Shown one piece after another: positions 31,932 through 41,167 of a stretch of DNA of 64,000 nt. The stretch is from NCBI RefSeq assembly GCF_042429435.1, contig NZ_JBHMAF010000196.1. One strand, given 5' to 3'. Each line of letters starts with the position of its first letter. The stretch's first letter is position 1. The notes under the pieces were generated by a model that worked only from the letters and a program-made list of their open reading frames with translations, made no database searches and had not been told where the DNA came from. The DNA comes from Ectobacillus funiculus. GTDB taxonomy: Bacteria > Bacillota > Bacilli > Bacillales > Bacillaceae_G. Both the position numbers and the translations under genes were made by a program.

Positions 31932-33914
31932 TTGACACAGCATCAGTTTCAATATAACGAGGATGCAATTCAAGTGCTTGAAGGTCTAGAAGCAGTACGA
32001 AAGAGACCTGGTATGTACATTGGAAGCACAGATAGCCGAGGATTGCACCATTTAGTATACGAGATTGTGGATAATTCCGTAGATGAAGCGCTAGCAGGCT
32101 TTGGCGGTGAAATCACGGTTATGATACATAAAGATAACAGCATTAGCGTAGAGGATAAGGGGCGCGGTATGCCGACCGGCATGCATAAGCTCGGGAAACC
32201 AACGCCGGAGGTTATTCTCACAGTGCTTCATGCTGGCGGAAAGTTTGGACAGGGCGGCTATAAGACGAGCGGCGGATTGCACGGTGTAGGCGCATCGGTC
32301 GTAAATGCGCTATCGGAATGGCTTGTCGTGACCATTAAGCGTGATGGCTTTGTGTATCAACAGCGTTTTGAGCATGGAGGAAACCCGGTAACAACGCTTG
32401 AAAAAATAGGCGTAACAAAACAGACGGGAACGAAGATTCATTTTAAGCCGGATGTGACCATTTTTAGCACAACGAATTTCCAATATGAGACGTTGTGCGA
32501 ACGTCTTAGAGAATCTGCATTTTTATTAAAGGGTATGAAAATTGCCTTAAAGGATGAGCGCAACGATTTAGAGGATATATTTCATTACGAAACGGGAATC
32601 GAGGCGTTTGTATCCTATTTGAACGAAGAGCGAGATGTGCTTCACAAGGTTGTGTTTTTTGAAGGTGAGCAGGGCGGTATCGAGGCAGAGCTGGCATTTC
32701 AGTTTAACGATGGTTATTCAGAAAACATTCTATCGTTTGTAAATAACGTCCGTACAAAGGATGGCGGAACGCATGAAGCAGGCTTTAAGACGGCGATGAC
32801 ACGTGTATTCAATGAATATGCGCGGAAGGTTGGGGCGCTTAAGGAAAAGGAAAAAAATTTGGAAGGTGCCGATATTCGCGAGGGCTTGTCTGCAATCGTA
32901 TCGGTTCGTATTCCAGAGGAACTGCTTCAGTTTGAAGGTCAGACAAAAGGAAAGCTTGGTACGAGTGAGGCTCGTTCTGCAATTGATTCGATTGTATCGG
33001 AGCATCTAGCTTACTTTTTACAGGAGAATCCAGATGTTGGCGGATTGCTTGTGAAAAAAGCAATTAAAGCATTTCAGGCGCGCGAAGCTGCTCGAAAGGC
33101 ACGGGAGGAAGCGCGCAGCGGGAAAAAGAAAAAGCGTTCGGAGGCATCCTTAAGTGGGAAGCTAACGCCGGCACAATCACGCAACCCGCAAAAAAATGAG
33201 CTGTACCTTGTAGAGGGCGATTCTGCCGGCGGTTCGGCTAAGCAAGGTCGAGATCGACGTTTTCAGGCCGTGCTGCCGCTGCGCGGAAAGGTTATTAATA
33301 CAGAAAAGGCAAAGCTGGCGGATATTTTTAAAAACGAAGAAATCAATACGATTATTCACGCCATTGGCGGCGGTGTTGGACAGGAATTTTCTGTTGAGGA
33401 TATTAATTATGACAAGGTTGTCATTATGACGGATGCTGATACGGACGGTGCACATATTCAAGTGTTGCTGCTGACATTTTTTTATCGTTATATGAAGCAG
33501 CTCATTGAGGCTGGGAAGGTTTTTATTGCGCTCCCACCGCTTTATAAAGTGAGTAAAGGAACCGGCAAAAAAGAAACGATTGAATATGCATGGTCGGATG
33601 AAGAGCTAAAAGAAGTTACAAAACGCTTTGGCAAAGGCTATACAATTCAGCGCTATAAAGGTCTTGGAGAAATGAATGCAGATCAGCTTTGGGATACGAC
33701 GATGAATCCAGAAACAAGAACGCTCATTCGTGTCAAAATCGATGATGCAGCACGTGCTGAACGCCGCGTGACCACGCTCATGGGTGATAAAGTAGAGCCG
33801 CGTCGAAAGTGGATTGAGCGAAATGTACAGTTCGGTTTACAGGAAGAAGGAAATATTTTGGAAAATGAGATGATTTCGGAGGTGGAGCAGGATGCAGGCG
33901 GAGAAATTTCATGA
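31932..33914 (+). CDS. parE: DNA topoisomerase IV subunit B
   Basis: This roughly 660-residue ATPase subunit of topoisomerase IV decatenates daughter chromosomes with ParC. GHKL ATP-binding motifs are visible: EIVDNSVDEALAGFG, VEDKGRGMPTGMH and GLHGVGASVVNALS. The TOPRIM motifs EGDSAGGSAKQGRDR and IMTDADTDGAHI are also present. I favour TTG 31932 (MTQHQFQYNEDAIQVLEG), preceded by GAAAGGAG. ATG 31896 would add 12 residues with no family counterpart. It overlaps parC by 23 bases. Confidence 0.97.
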   Translation: MTQHQFQYNEDAIQVLEGLEAVRKRPGMYIGSTDSRGLHHLVYEIVDNSVDEALAGFGGEITVMIHKDNSISVEDKGRGMPTGMHKLGKPTPEVILTVLHAGGKFGQGGYKTSGGLHGVGASVVNALSEWLVVTIKRDGFVYQQRFEHGGNPVTTLEKIGVTKQTGTKIHFKPDVTIFSTTNFQYETLCERLRESAFLLKGMKIALKDERNDLEDIFHYETGIEAFVSYLNEERDVLHKVVFFEGEQGGIEAELAFQFNDGYSENILSFVNNVRTKDGGTHEAGFKTAMTRVFNEYARKVGALKEKEKNLEGADIREGLSAIVSVRIPEELLQFEGQTKGKLGTSEARSAIDSIVSEHLAYFLQENPDVGGLLVKKAIKAFQAREAARKAREEARSGKKKKRSEASLSGKLTPAQSRNPQKNELYLVEGDSAGGSAKQGRDRRFQAVLPLRGKVINTEKAKLADIFKNEEINTIIHAIGGGVGQEFSVEDINYDKVVIMTDADTDGAHIQVLLLTFFYRYMKQLIEAGKVFIALPPLYKVSKGTGKKETIEYAWSDEELKEVTKRFGKGYTIQRYKGLGEMNADQLWDTTMNPETRTLIRVKIDDAARAERRVTTLMGDKVEPRRKWIERNVQFGLQEEGNILENEMISEVEQDAGGEIS

Positions 33915-36318
33915 TCTTCCGTTAGAGGATGTAATGGGCGACCGCTTCGCCCGCTACAGTAAGTATATTATCCAAGATCGGGCATTGCCGGATGCCCGTG
34001 ACGGCTTAAAGCCGGTACAACGGCGTATTCTGTATTCGATGTATGTAGAGGGAAATGTGCAAGATAAGCCGTTTCGAAAGTCGGCAAAAACAGTCGGGAA
34101 TGTAATCGGTAACTACCACCCGCATGGAGATTCTTCTGTTTACGAAGCCATGGTGCGCCTCAGCCAGGATTGGAAGGTGCGCAATGTGCTTGTGGAGATG
34201 CATGGCAATAACGGAAGCATTGACGGCGATCCGGCCGCAGCGATGCGTTACACAGAGGCTCGCTTATCAGCAATCGCGTCTGAGCTTCTGCGCGATATCG
34301 ATAAGCAAACGGTTGAATTTGTTCCCAATTTTGATGATACGAGTGAAGAGCCTGTTGTTTTGCCAGCTATGTTTCCGAGTCTTCTTGTCAACGGTTCTAC
34401 AGGGATTTCCGCTGGATATGCAACAGAGATTCCTCCTCATCATCTTGGGGAAGTAATCGATGCTGTGATCATGCGCATGGATAATTCGCTTTGTACAGTC
34501 AATGACCTGCTAACTGTTATGAAAGGGCCGGACTTTCCGACCGGGGGCATTATTCAAGGTCTGGAGGGGATTAAAAAGGCATATGAGACAGGTCGAGGGA
34601 AAATTATTATTAGGGGCAAGGCCGCTATTGAGCATATGCGCAGCGGCAAGCAGCAAATTGTTGTAACGGAAATTCCATATGAGGTAAACAAGGCGAATCT
34701 TGTCAAAAAAATGGATGATTTGCGTATCGAGAAGAAATTGGACGGCATTTCAGAGGTGCGTGACGAAACGGATCGTACTGGTCTTCGCATTGTCATTGAA
34801 CTGAAAAAAGATGCAAATGCGGAGGGGATTTTAAATTATCTGTACAAAAATACAGAACTGCAAATCCCGTATAATTTTAATATGGTTGCGATTCATAACC
34901 GCCGTCCGAAGCTGCTCAGCCTGCCGCAAATATTGGATGCATACATCGCGCATCAAAAAGAGGTAGTCACAAACCGTTCCCAGTATGAACTGCGAAAAGC
35001 GCAGGATCGTCAGCATATTGTGGAGGGGCTGATGAAGGCACTTTCCATTCTGGATGAAGTCATTGCAGCAATCCGTGCGTCAAAAGATAAGCGTGATGCG
35101 AAGGACAATTTAATTGCAAAATTCGCATTTACAGAGGCGCAGGCGGAGGCAATTGTTTCATTGCAGCTATATCGTTTAACCAATACAGACATTACAGCGC
35201 TGCAAAAAGAGGCAGAAGAACTCAATGAAAAAATCAAAGAGCTGCTGCTCATTTTGAATAGTGAAAAAAAGCTTCTTCAAGTCATTAAAACAGATTTAAA
35301 GCGTGTTAAAAAAACGTATGCGGATGAACGACGTACGCTGATTGAAGAGGAAATTGAAGAAATTAAGATTGATATGGAAGTGATGATTCCGCAGGAGGAT
35401 GTCATCGTTACAATTACAAAAGAAGGTTATATGAAGCGAACAAGCTGGCGTTCTCATAATGCTTCGAATGGAAAAGATTTTGGTATGAAGGAAGGGGACC
35501 GTCTGCTTGCTCGCCTCGATATTAACACGACGGATACCGTTCTTTTGTTCACTAATAAGGGGAATTATTTGTACTTGCCTGTGTACGAGATGCCGGATAT
35601 ACGATGGAAGGATTTAGGTCAGCACGTTGCGAACATTGTTTCCCTGGAAAAAGATGAGACTATGGTTGCTGCGGTTCCGGTGCAGAATTTCGAGGAAGAC
35701 AACCGCTTTTTAGTATTCGTGACAAGAAACGGAATGGTGAAGAAAACAGAACTCAAGCAGTATAAGGTGCAGCGTTATTCTAGAGCGCTCGTTGCTGTGA
35801 ACGTGAAAAACGGTGATGAAGTAGTGGATGTACTGCTGACGGATGGAAATCAGGAGCTTGTACTTATTACGCACAGTGCGTATGCTTTGCGCTTTCATGA
35901 GGGGGAAGCGAGTGCTGTTGGTGTTCGTGCCGCGGGTGTGAAAGGAATGAATGTAAAGGAAGACGACTATGTAGTGAGTGGCCTTACACTGCAATCGGCT
36001 GATGATTTCCTTATTCTTGTTACACAGCGCGGAGGCGTGAAAAAAATGAAGGTATCTGAAATTGAGCTATCGTCTCGGGCGAAGCGTGGACATTTAATAT
36101 TTAAAGAGCTAAAGGCAAATCCTTATCGGATTGTCGGAGTGGAAATAGCGGATGATGCTTATAGGATGTTCGTGAAGCTAGAGAGACGAGGCGCTGAAGA
36201 ACTTGATATACAATCGTTAAAAGAAAAAGACCGTTATAGCAATGGTACGCTCATGATTGATGTGAATGAAGCTGGTACCGTTACAGAAGTTTGGAAGGTA
36301 GCTAAACAGGAAGGCTGA
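33892..36318 (+). CDS. parC: DNA topoisomerase IV subunit A
   Basis: This 808-residue subunit breaks and rejoins DNA. The active-site tyrosine is Tyr120 in AAMRYTEARLS. The quinolone-resistance region reads HPHGDSSVYEA with serine at 81 and glutamate at 85, the drug-sensitive type. The C-terminal beta-pinwheel carries repeats such as VFVTRNGMVKKTELKQY and LVTQRGGVKKMKVSEI. GGAGGTGGAGCAGG precedes the ATG, which lies within the end of parE, so the two are translationally coupled. Confidence 0.98.
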   Translation: MQAEKFHDLPLEDVMGDRFARYSKYIIQDRALPDARDGLKPVQRRILYSMYVEGNVQDKPFRKSAKTVGNVIGNYHPHGDSSVYEAMVRLSQDWKVRNVLVEMHGNNGSIDGDPAAAMRYTEARLSAIASELLRDIDKQTVEFVPNFDDTSEEPVVLPAMFPSLLVNGSTGISAGYATEIPPHHLGEVIDAVIMRMDNSLCTVNDLLTVMKGPDFPTGGIIQGLEGIKKAYETGRGKIIIRGKAAIEHMRSGKQQIVVTEIPYEVNKANLVKKMDDLRIEKKLDGISEVRDETDRTGLRIVIELKKDANAEGILNYLYKNTELQIPYNFNMVAIHNRRPKLLSLPQILDAYIAHQKEVVTNRSQYELRKAQDRQHIVEGLMKALSILDEVIAAIRASKDKRDAKDNLIAKFAFTEAQAEAIVSLQLYRLTNTDITALQKEAEELNEKIKELLLILNSEKKLLQVIKTDLKRVKKTYADERRTLIEEEIEEIKIDMEVMIPQEDVIVTITKEGYMKRTSWRSHNASNGKDFGMKEGDRLLARLDINTTDTVLLFTNKGNYLYLPVYEMPDIRWKDLGQHVANIVSLEKDETMVAAVPVQNFEEDNRFLVFVTRNGMVKKTELKQYKVQRYSRALVAVNVKNGDEVVDVLLTDGNQELVLITHSAYALRFHEGEASAVGVRAAGVKGMNVKEDDYVVSGLTLQSADDFLILVTQRGGVKKMKVSEIELSSRAKRGHLIFKELKANPYRIVGVEIADDAYRMFVKLERRGAEELDIQSLKEKDRYSNGTLMIDVNEAGTVTEVWKVAKQEG

Positions 36319-36319
36319 A

Positions 36320-36359
36320 GAAACTCTTGTCCGAAGGAATTCGGGCAGGAGTTTTTTCT
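36320..36359 (+). terminator. Intrinsic terminator after parC
   Basis: AAACTC, TG, CCG pairing with CGG, CA, GAGTTT, then TTTCTTT. Repeat copy J begins four bases later. Confidence 0.85.
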
Positions 36360-36362
36360 TTG

Positions 36363-36496
36363 CACTTTAGGAAAGTATAAATTTCTAGCTGGATGCCAAT
36401 TCGACGTAGCGAGAAATTTTAGGAATAAAGGATAAGGGCAACTACGCCTCTGTCTTCGCCCAAAGGCAGGGCCCGCCAATCGGCGAGTTTTCTTTA
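36363..36496 (+). repeat. Interspersed repeat copy J
   Basis: Begins CACTTTAGGAAAGTATAAAT and ends CGCCAATCGGCGAG plus TTTTCTTTA, directly downstream of the parC terminator. Confidence 0.9.
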
Positions 36497-36504
36497 TAAA
36501 ATAA

Positions 36505-36545
36505 ACTTTCCCGGGCGTTGTCCAGCTCCCGCGGTCTGCTCCAGC
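36505..36545 (+). repeat. Second repeat family, diverged copy 3
   Basis: ACTTTCCCGGGCGTTGTCCA then GCTCCCGCGGTCTGCTCC, related to the TGTCTAGCTCCCAAGGCCTGC core. Again it follows a copy of the main family. Confidence 0.4.
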
Positions 36546-36736
36546 CTCCAGAATATACGGAAGCCCTCCATGTTCGGAAAAATAGTGTTAATTCCTGCGA
36601 AAGGTATAACGCTGCCTTTTTTTGTCACAAATTTGTAACATTTTGCAGAACCAATGTCGAGAAACGTAAAAAAATCTAGAATGATAGTAGGTTGTACAAA
36701 TGAAATGCTTCCTGTATCATTTAACTAAATATTTAT

Positions 36737-36751
36737 AAAATTCAGAAAAAC
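36737..36751 (+). promoter_or_regulatory. Possible CodY box in the livJ leader
   Basis: AAAATTCAGAAAAAC matches the CodY consensus AATTTTCWGAAAATT at 11 of 15 positions. It lies directly upstream of the livJ ribosome site. CodY represses branched-chain amino acid uptake genes in Bacillus, so control is plausible. The match is modest. Confidence 0.35.
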
Positions 36752-36765
36752 AAGGGGGTAACAGG

Positions 36766-37974
36766 GTGGCTTTTAAAAAAGGAATGGCACTAGCTTTGTC
36801 CGCAGCGCTGGTATTTGGAGTTTTGGCAGGTTGTGCTAGCAAGACGGAGCAAACGGGAGCAAGCACATCGTCAGGCAGTGACGGAAAGGTCATTAAGATT
36901 GTGACGCAGTCTCCATTATCAGGCGGATCTGCAACGCAAGGGGAAGCAATTAAGCTTGGAGCGCAATTACAAATAGAGGAACAAAAAGAGGCGTTTAAAA
37001 AGCTTGGATTTGAGCTGCAGCTCGTTCCATATGATGACCAAGCCGACCCGAAAAAAGGCGTAGCCAATGCCCAGTTGGTTGGTGCAGATAAAGCTGTTCT
37101 CGGTGTAGTGGGGCATATGAACTCCGGAGTAGCGATTCCCTCTTCAGAAGTATATGAGAAGAACAACCTTGTTATGGTATCTCCAACAAATACAGCAACG
37201 GAGGTTACAGACCGTAAATTAAAATCGGTAAATCGCATTTGTGCCCGTGATGATTTCCAAGGTCCAGCGGGTGCAGAATACGCAGTCCAAACGTTGAAGG
37301 CAAAGAGTATTTTTGTTATTGATGATAAAACAGCCTACGGTACAGGATTGGCAACGGCATTTAAGAAGGCTGCCGAGAAGCTTGGTGCACAAATAGCAGG
37401 TTATGAATCGATTACAGTGGGTGAAAAGGACTTTAACGGTGTATTGAATAAAGTGCTTGCGAAAAAGCCTGACTTAATTTATTTCGGCGGTTTATATGCG
37501 GAAGGTGGATTGCTCCTGAAGCAGGCGCGTGAGAAAGGTATTACAATTCCGTTTATGGGCGGTGATGGCTTAGATTCTGGTACGCTAGTAGAAATCGCAG
37601 GAACAGCAGCAAAAAATACATTTTATACGTCAATTGCGGCTGACCCAGCAAAAACAGAGAAGGGCAAAAAGTTTATTGAGGATTACAAAAAGAAATTTAA
37701 CAAAGAGGTTGAAGGGTACTCTGCTTACGGCTATGATGCTGCGGGGGTTGTTCTACAGGGAATTAAAGATGCAATTGCGGCAAACGATAATAAGCTTCCG
37801 ACTCGCGAGCAGGTGCGCGATGCCGTTCGCAGCATTCAAAACTATGAAGGTGCTGTAACGAAGGTTGGCTTTGACGAAAAAGGAGATAATAAGTTTTCAA
37901 AAATCTACATTTATAAATTAAATGAATCGAAATATCCTGGTACTCAAGAAGGAGAGGTAAGCAATACGAAATAA
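36766..37974 (+). CDS. livJ: Branched-chain amino acid ABC transporter, substrate-binding lipoprotein
   Basis: This 402-residue protein has a lipoprotein signal peptide (ALSAALVFGVLAGCAS, with lipobox LAGC and modified Cys at residue 23). A periplasmic-binding-protein type I fold (Peripla_BP_6) follows, with landmarks such as VTQSPLSGGSATQGEAIKLG and KNNLVMVSPTNTATEVTD. The start is GTG after AAGGGGGTAACAG. It delivers leucine, isoleucine and valine, or related amino acids, to the LivHMGF importer encoded downstream. A terminator between livJ and livH probably allows higher expression of the binding protein. Confidence 0.95.
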   Translation: MAFKKGMALALSAALVFGVLAGCASKTEQTGASTSSGSDGKVIKIVTQSPLSGGSATQGEAIKLGAQLQIEEQKEAFKKLGFELQLVPYDDQADPKKGVANAQLVGADKAVLGVVGHMNSGVAIPSSEVYEKNNLVMVSPTNTATEVTDRKLKSVNRICARDDFQGPAGAEYAVQTLKAKSIFVIDDKTAYGTGLATAFKKAAEKLGAQIAGYESITVGEKDFNGVLNKVLAKKPDLIYFGGLYAEGGLLLKQAREKGITIPFMGGDGLDSGTLVEIAGTAAKNTFYTSIAADPAKTEKGKKFIEDYKKKFNKEVEGYSAYGYDAAGVVLQGIKDAIAANDNKLPTREQVRDAVRSIQNYEGAVTKVGFDEKGDNKFSKIYIYKLNESKYPGTQEGEVSNTK

Positions 37975-37980
37975 AACGAA

Positions 37981-38012
37981 AAAGAGGTGTGGAAAGTATT
38001 CCATGCCTCTTT
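37981..38012 (+). terminator. Intercistronic terminator-like hairpin between livJ and livH
   Basis: AAAGAGG, TGGAA pairing with TTCCA, CCTCTTT. The T-run is short, so read-through into livH is expected. Confidence 0.75.
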
Positions 38013-38083
38013 CCATTATCCACTCATCTGAAGTTGTTTGGTGGTGTGAAAAATAGAGAAATCATTAAAAGAGGAGGGAGAAC

Positions 38084-39070
38084 ATGCTAGCAGAAGTACT
38101 TCATACGTTACCACAAGTATTGCTTGATGGCTTAACATTAGGTACAGTATATGCCATCGTCGCACTGGGCTATACGATGGTATATGGAATTCTAGAGCTC
38201 ATTAACTTTGCGCACGGGGAAATTTTTATGACGGGTGCTTTTATTGGAACAGCAATTTTTCTCACGATGGCAGGATTCGGCTGGATTGGAGCCATGCCAG
38301 CAATTCTTACGCTTATTCTGGTTCTCGTAGCATCATCGATAGTAACGGGAGTGTTAGGAATGGGAATTGAGCGGGTTGCTTATCGACCGCTTCGGAAAGC
38401 GCCAAAACTGATCACGCTTATTACAGCTATTGGAGTTTCTTTCTTGCTGCAGGATATAGTTCGTTTTATTACAGAATTTAAGAAAGGGAACTATATTATT
38501 ACAGCTCCTTCTTTATTTACAGACCAAGTTACAATTCATACATCTTCTATGCTATCAGTCTTTAACAATGCGCAAATGAGGTCATCCTCTTTTATTCTCA
38601 TTATGATAGCTATTGTGATGATGGTTGCGCTCGATTTCTTTGTGAACAGAACAAGATGGGGTATGGCAATGCGTGCTGTGGCACAGGATCGTGAAACTGC
38701 AGCGTTAATGTCTGTAAACGTGAATAAAGTAATTTCGCTCACGTTTTTTATAGGCTCTGCTCTTGGCGGTGCCACAGGCGTTTTGTTTGCTATCCAATAT
38801 GGAACAATCGATCCGTATATCGGCTTTATTCTTGGGATGAAGGCTTTTACAGCCGCAGTTATGGGCGGTATTGGCAATATTCGTGGTGCGATGGTTGGAG
38901 GTGTTTTACTCGGTGTAATCGAGATGTTCGCATCCGCTAACTTATCGGTACTTACTCACGGTGTGCTAGCCGCAGAATACAAGGACGTTTTCGCGTTTGT
39001 GATCTTAATCATTGTCCTTATCTTTAAGCCTGAGGGACTCTTCGGTAAAGCAGTTATCGAGAAAGTGTAG
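38084..39070 (+). CDS. livH: Branched-chain amino acid ABC transporter permease LivH
   Basis: This 328-residue permease has about eight transmembrane helices. The N-terminal motif LLDGLTLGTVYAIVALGYTMVYGILELINFAHGE is typical of LivH, and the cytoplasmic coupling loop contains MAMRAVAQDRETAALMSVNV. It forms the membrane channel with LivM. GGAGGGAGAAC precedes the ATG. It is followed after 10 bases by livM in the same operon. Confidence 0.96.
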   Translation: MLAEVLHTLPQVLLDGLTLGTVYAIVALGYTMVYGILELINFAHGEIFMTGAFIGTAIFLTMAGFGWIGAMPAILTLILVLVASSIVTGVLGMGIERVAYRPLRKAPKLITLITAIGVSFLLQDIVRFITEFKKGNYIITAPSLFTDQVTIHTSSMLSVFNNAQMRSSSFILIMIAIVMMVALDFFVNRTRWGMAMRAVAQDRETAALMSVNVNKVISLTFFIGSALGGATGVLFAIQYGTIDPYIGFILGMKAFTAAVMGGIGNIRGAMVGGVLLGVIEMFASANLSVLTHGVLAAEYKDVFAFVILIIVLIFKPEGLFGKAVIEKV

Positions 39071-39080
39071 GTGAGAGCAG

Positions 39081-40361
39081 ATGAAAACATTGCTGAAACA
39101 ATTACAAGAAAGTGCAATCTTGCAGATGATTGTACTCACGCTATACATTGTGATTACTTCTCTTAGTCTCTATCTAGCGGAAAAATCAGTGACAGCTTTT
39201 TTGCTTCTATTATTCTCGCTTTTGCTGCTATATTATACAAAGTTTTCAGTAAAGATAAAGTGGGCGCTAGGATTGTTCGTAATGATTGTGCTGCTTCCAT
39301 TTACCGCAAGTGCTGGTCCGGCATATGAATCGTACATGGAAGTAGCGACTTTAGTCGGTATTTATGTAGCAATGGCTCTCGGACTAAACGTTGTTGTCGG
39401 CTTTACTGGTCTTTTAGACTTGGGCTTCGTCGCTTTCTTTGCGGTTGGTGCTTATACATACGGTATTTTTGCGACAGGACAAGCCCAGAATTTTATGCCG
39501 TTTGGAGAATACCCGCTTTCAGGAGAAAGCTTTTGGCTGTTTCTTGTGATTGGCGGATTGATTGCAGCATTATTCGGAGTAATCCTGGGGATTCCGGTTC
39601 TTCGTGTCAAAGGTGATTACTTAGCGATTGTAACGCTTGGCTTTGGTGAAATTATCCGCATTGTGTTCAATAACCTAGACAAGCCAGTCAACATTACAAA
39701 CGGTGCAATGGGGCTTTCCTCGATTCAGGCACCATCCTTGTTTGGTCTTACCTTGAATAATTCAAGTCAGTTTTATTACGTTGTAATTGCTATTTTGTTA
39801 TTCGTTATTTTTGCTGTCAGCCGCTTGGAGCATTCTAAAATTGGCCGTTCTTGGAAGGCTGTACGTGAAAATGAAATTGCTGCGCAAGCGATGGGCATCA
39901 ATCTTGTGCGTGCAAAGCTGCTTGCATTTGCCATCGGTGCTTCCTTCTCCGGCATGATGGGTGTTGTATTTGCCGGTAAACAAGCATTTATTGACCCGAC
40001 CAGCTTTACGCTCATGGAGTCTATCACGATTCTTGTTATGGTGATTTTAGGAGGCATGGGCAGTGTGCCAGGTGTTATTTTGGGCGCCGCTATCATGACT
40101 ATTTTGAATTTGCAAGTACTAACAGAGCTGACAAATTGGCTGAATCAAGTAACCCAATCCGGTGCTTTCGCAGTTCCCGAAGCTTTATCTCCAGCTAAAA
40201 TGCAGCGTTTTATCTTTGGCGGTATCTTAATTCTGTTTGCGATCTATCGTCCGCAAGGGCTTATTCCGGCAAAGAATCCAGTTTTTAACGAAGCAGAGCT
40301 AAAGGGAAGCGCAAAGGTAGGGGTAGTGGAAAAATCAGAAGATAAGGTCTTTGGATCCTAA
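39081..40361 (+). CDS. livM: Branched-chain amino acid ABC transporter permease LivM
   Basis: This 426-residue permease has about ten hydrophobic helices and a longer N-terminal membrane part than LivH. It carries LGLNVVVGFTGLLDLGFVAFFAVGAY and the coupling helix region GRSWKAVRENEIAAQAMGIN, both LivM hallmarks. Translation follows livH closely, with GTGAGAGCAG before the ATG. Confidence 0.96.
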   Translation: MKTLLKQLQESAILQMIVLTLYIVITSLSLYLAEKSVTAFLLLLFSLLLLYYTKFSVKIKWALGLFVMIVLLPFTASAGPAYESYMEVATLVGIYVAMALGLNVVVGFTGLLDLGFVAFFAVGAYTYGIFATGQAQNFMPFGEYPLSGESFWLFLVIGGLIAALFGVILGIPVLRVKGDYLAIVTLGFGEIIRIVFNNLDKPVNITNGAMGLSSIQAPSLFGLTLNNSSQFYYVVIAILLFVIFAVSRLEHSKIGRSWKAVRENEIAAQAMGINLVRAKLLAFAIGASFSGMMGVVFAGKQAFIDPTSFTLMESITILVMVILGGMGSVPGVILGAAIMTILNLQVLTELTNWLNQVTQSGAFAVPEALSPAKMQRFIFGGILILFAIYRPQGLIPAKNPVFNEAELKGSAKVGVVEKSEDKVFGS

Positions 40362-40376
40362 GGGGAGGGAAAGTAT

Positions 40377-41150
40377 ATGTCCATTTTACAAGTATCCCAT
40401 TTGACAAAGCGGTTTGGCGGTGTTGTCGCTGCAAAAGACATTTCGATGACAGTCGAAAACGGATCTATTACCGCGGTGATCGGTCCGAATGGTGCCGGAA
40501 AAACAACATTTTTTAATATGATTACAGGGGTATATAAACCAGACGAGGGAGAAATTTGGCTTGGAAACCAATCGCTTGTTGGTTTAAAGGCGCATGATAT
40601 TTCAAAGCGCGGAATCGCTCGTACCTTTCAGAATATTCGTTTGTTTGGCAGTATGACGGTACTTGAAAATGTGATGGTGGGCTTGCATAATCATATCAAA
40701 GGCGGGCTGTTTGGGATATTGCTGAATGTACCGAGCATTCGCCGTGAGGAGAGGGAAGCGCAAAAGGAAGCCTATCGTTTGCTTGAATACGTTGGATTAG
40801 CGCAATTTTTGAATGAAGAAGCGCAAAATCTTTCTTACGGTGCGCAGCGCCGCTTAGAGCTCGCTCGCGCTCTTGCCGCAAAGCCAAAGGTGTTATTGCT
40901 GGATGAACCAGCAGCAGGAATGAACCCGAAGGAAACAAAAGAGCTGACAGAGTTAATTTATTGTGTGAGGAAGGAGTTTGATGTAACAATTATTCTAATT
41001 GAGCATGACATGAAGCTGGTTATGGAAATTTCTGAGCATATTATCGTTCTCGATCATGGAGAGAAAATTGCTGAAGGAGGGCCTCTCGACATCCGAAGCA
41101 ACCCTAAGGTGATTGAAGCATATCTTGGAAAAAACGCGCTCGCGCAGTAA
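40377..41150 (+). CDS. livG: Branched-chain amino acid ABC transporter ATPase LivG
   Basis: This 257-residue ATPase has Walker A GPNGAGKTT, the Q-loop region RTFQNIRLF, a signature-like LSYGAQRRLELARAL and Walker B VLLLDEPAAGMN, with the H-loop in LIEHDMKLVMEI. The AAGMNP stretch after Walker B is typical of LivG. It couples ATP hydrolysis to transport with LivF. Confidence 0.97.
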   Translation: MSILQVSHLTKRFGGVVAAKDISMTVENGSITAVIGPNGAGKTTFFNMITGVYKPDEGEIWLGNQSLVGLKAHDISKRGIARTFQNIRLFGSMTVLENVMVGLHNHIKGGLFGILLNVPSIRREEREAQKEAYRLLEYVGLAQFLNEEAQNLSYGAQRRLELARALAAKPKVLLLDEPAAGMNPKETKELTELIYCVRKEFDVTIILIEHDMKLVMEISEHIIVLDHGEKIAEGGPLDIRSNPKVIEAYLGKNALAQ

Positions 41151-41167
41151 AGAACGGGAGGGATTTT

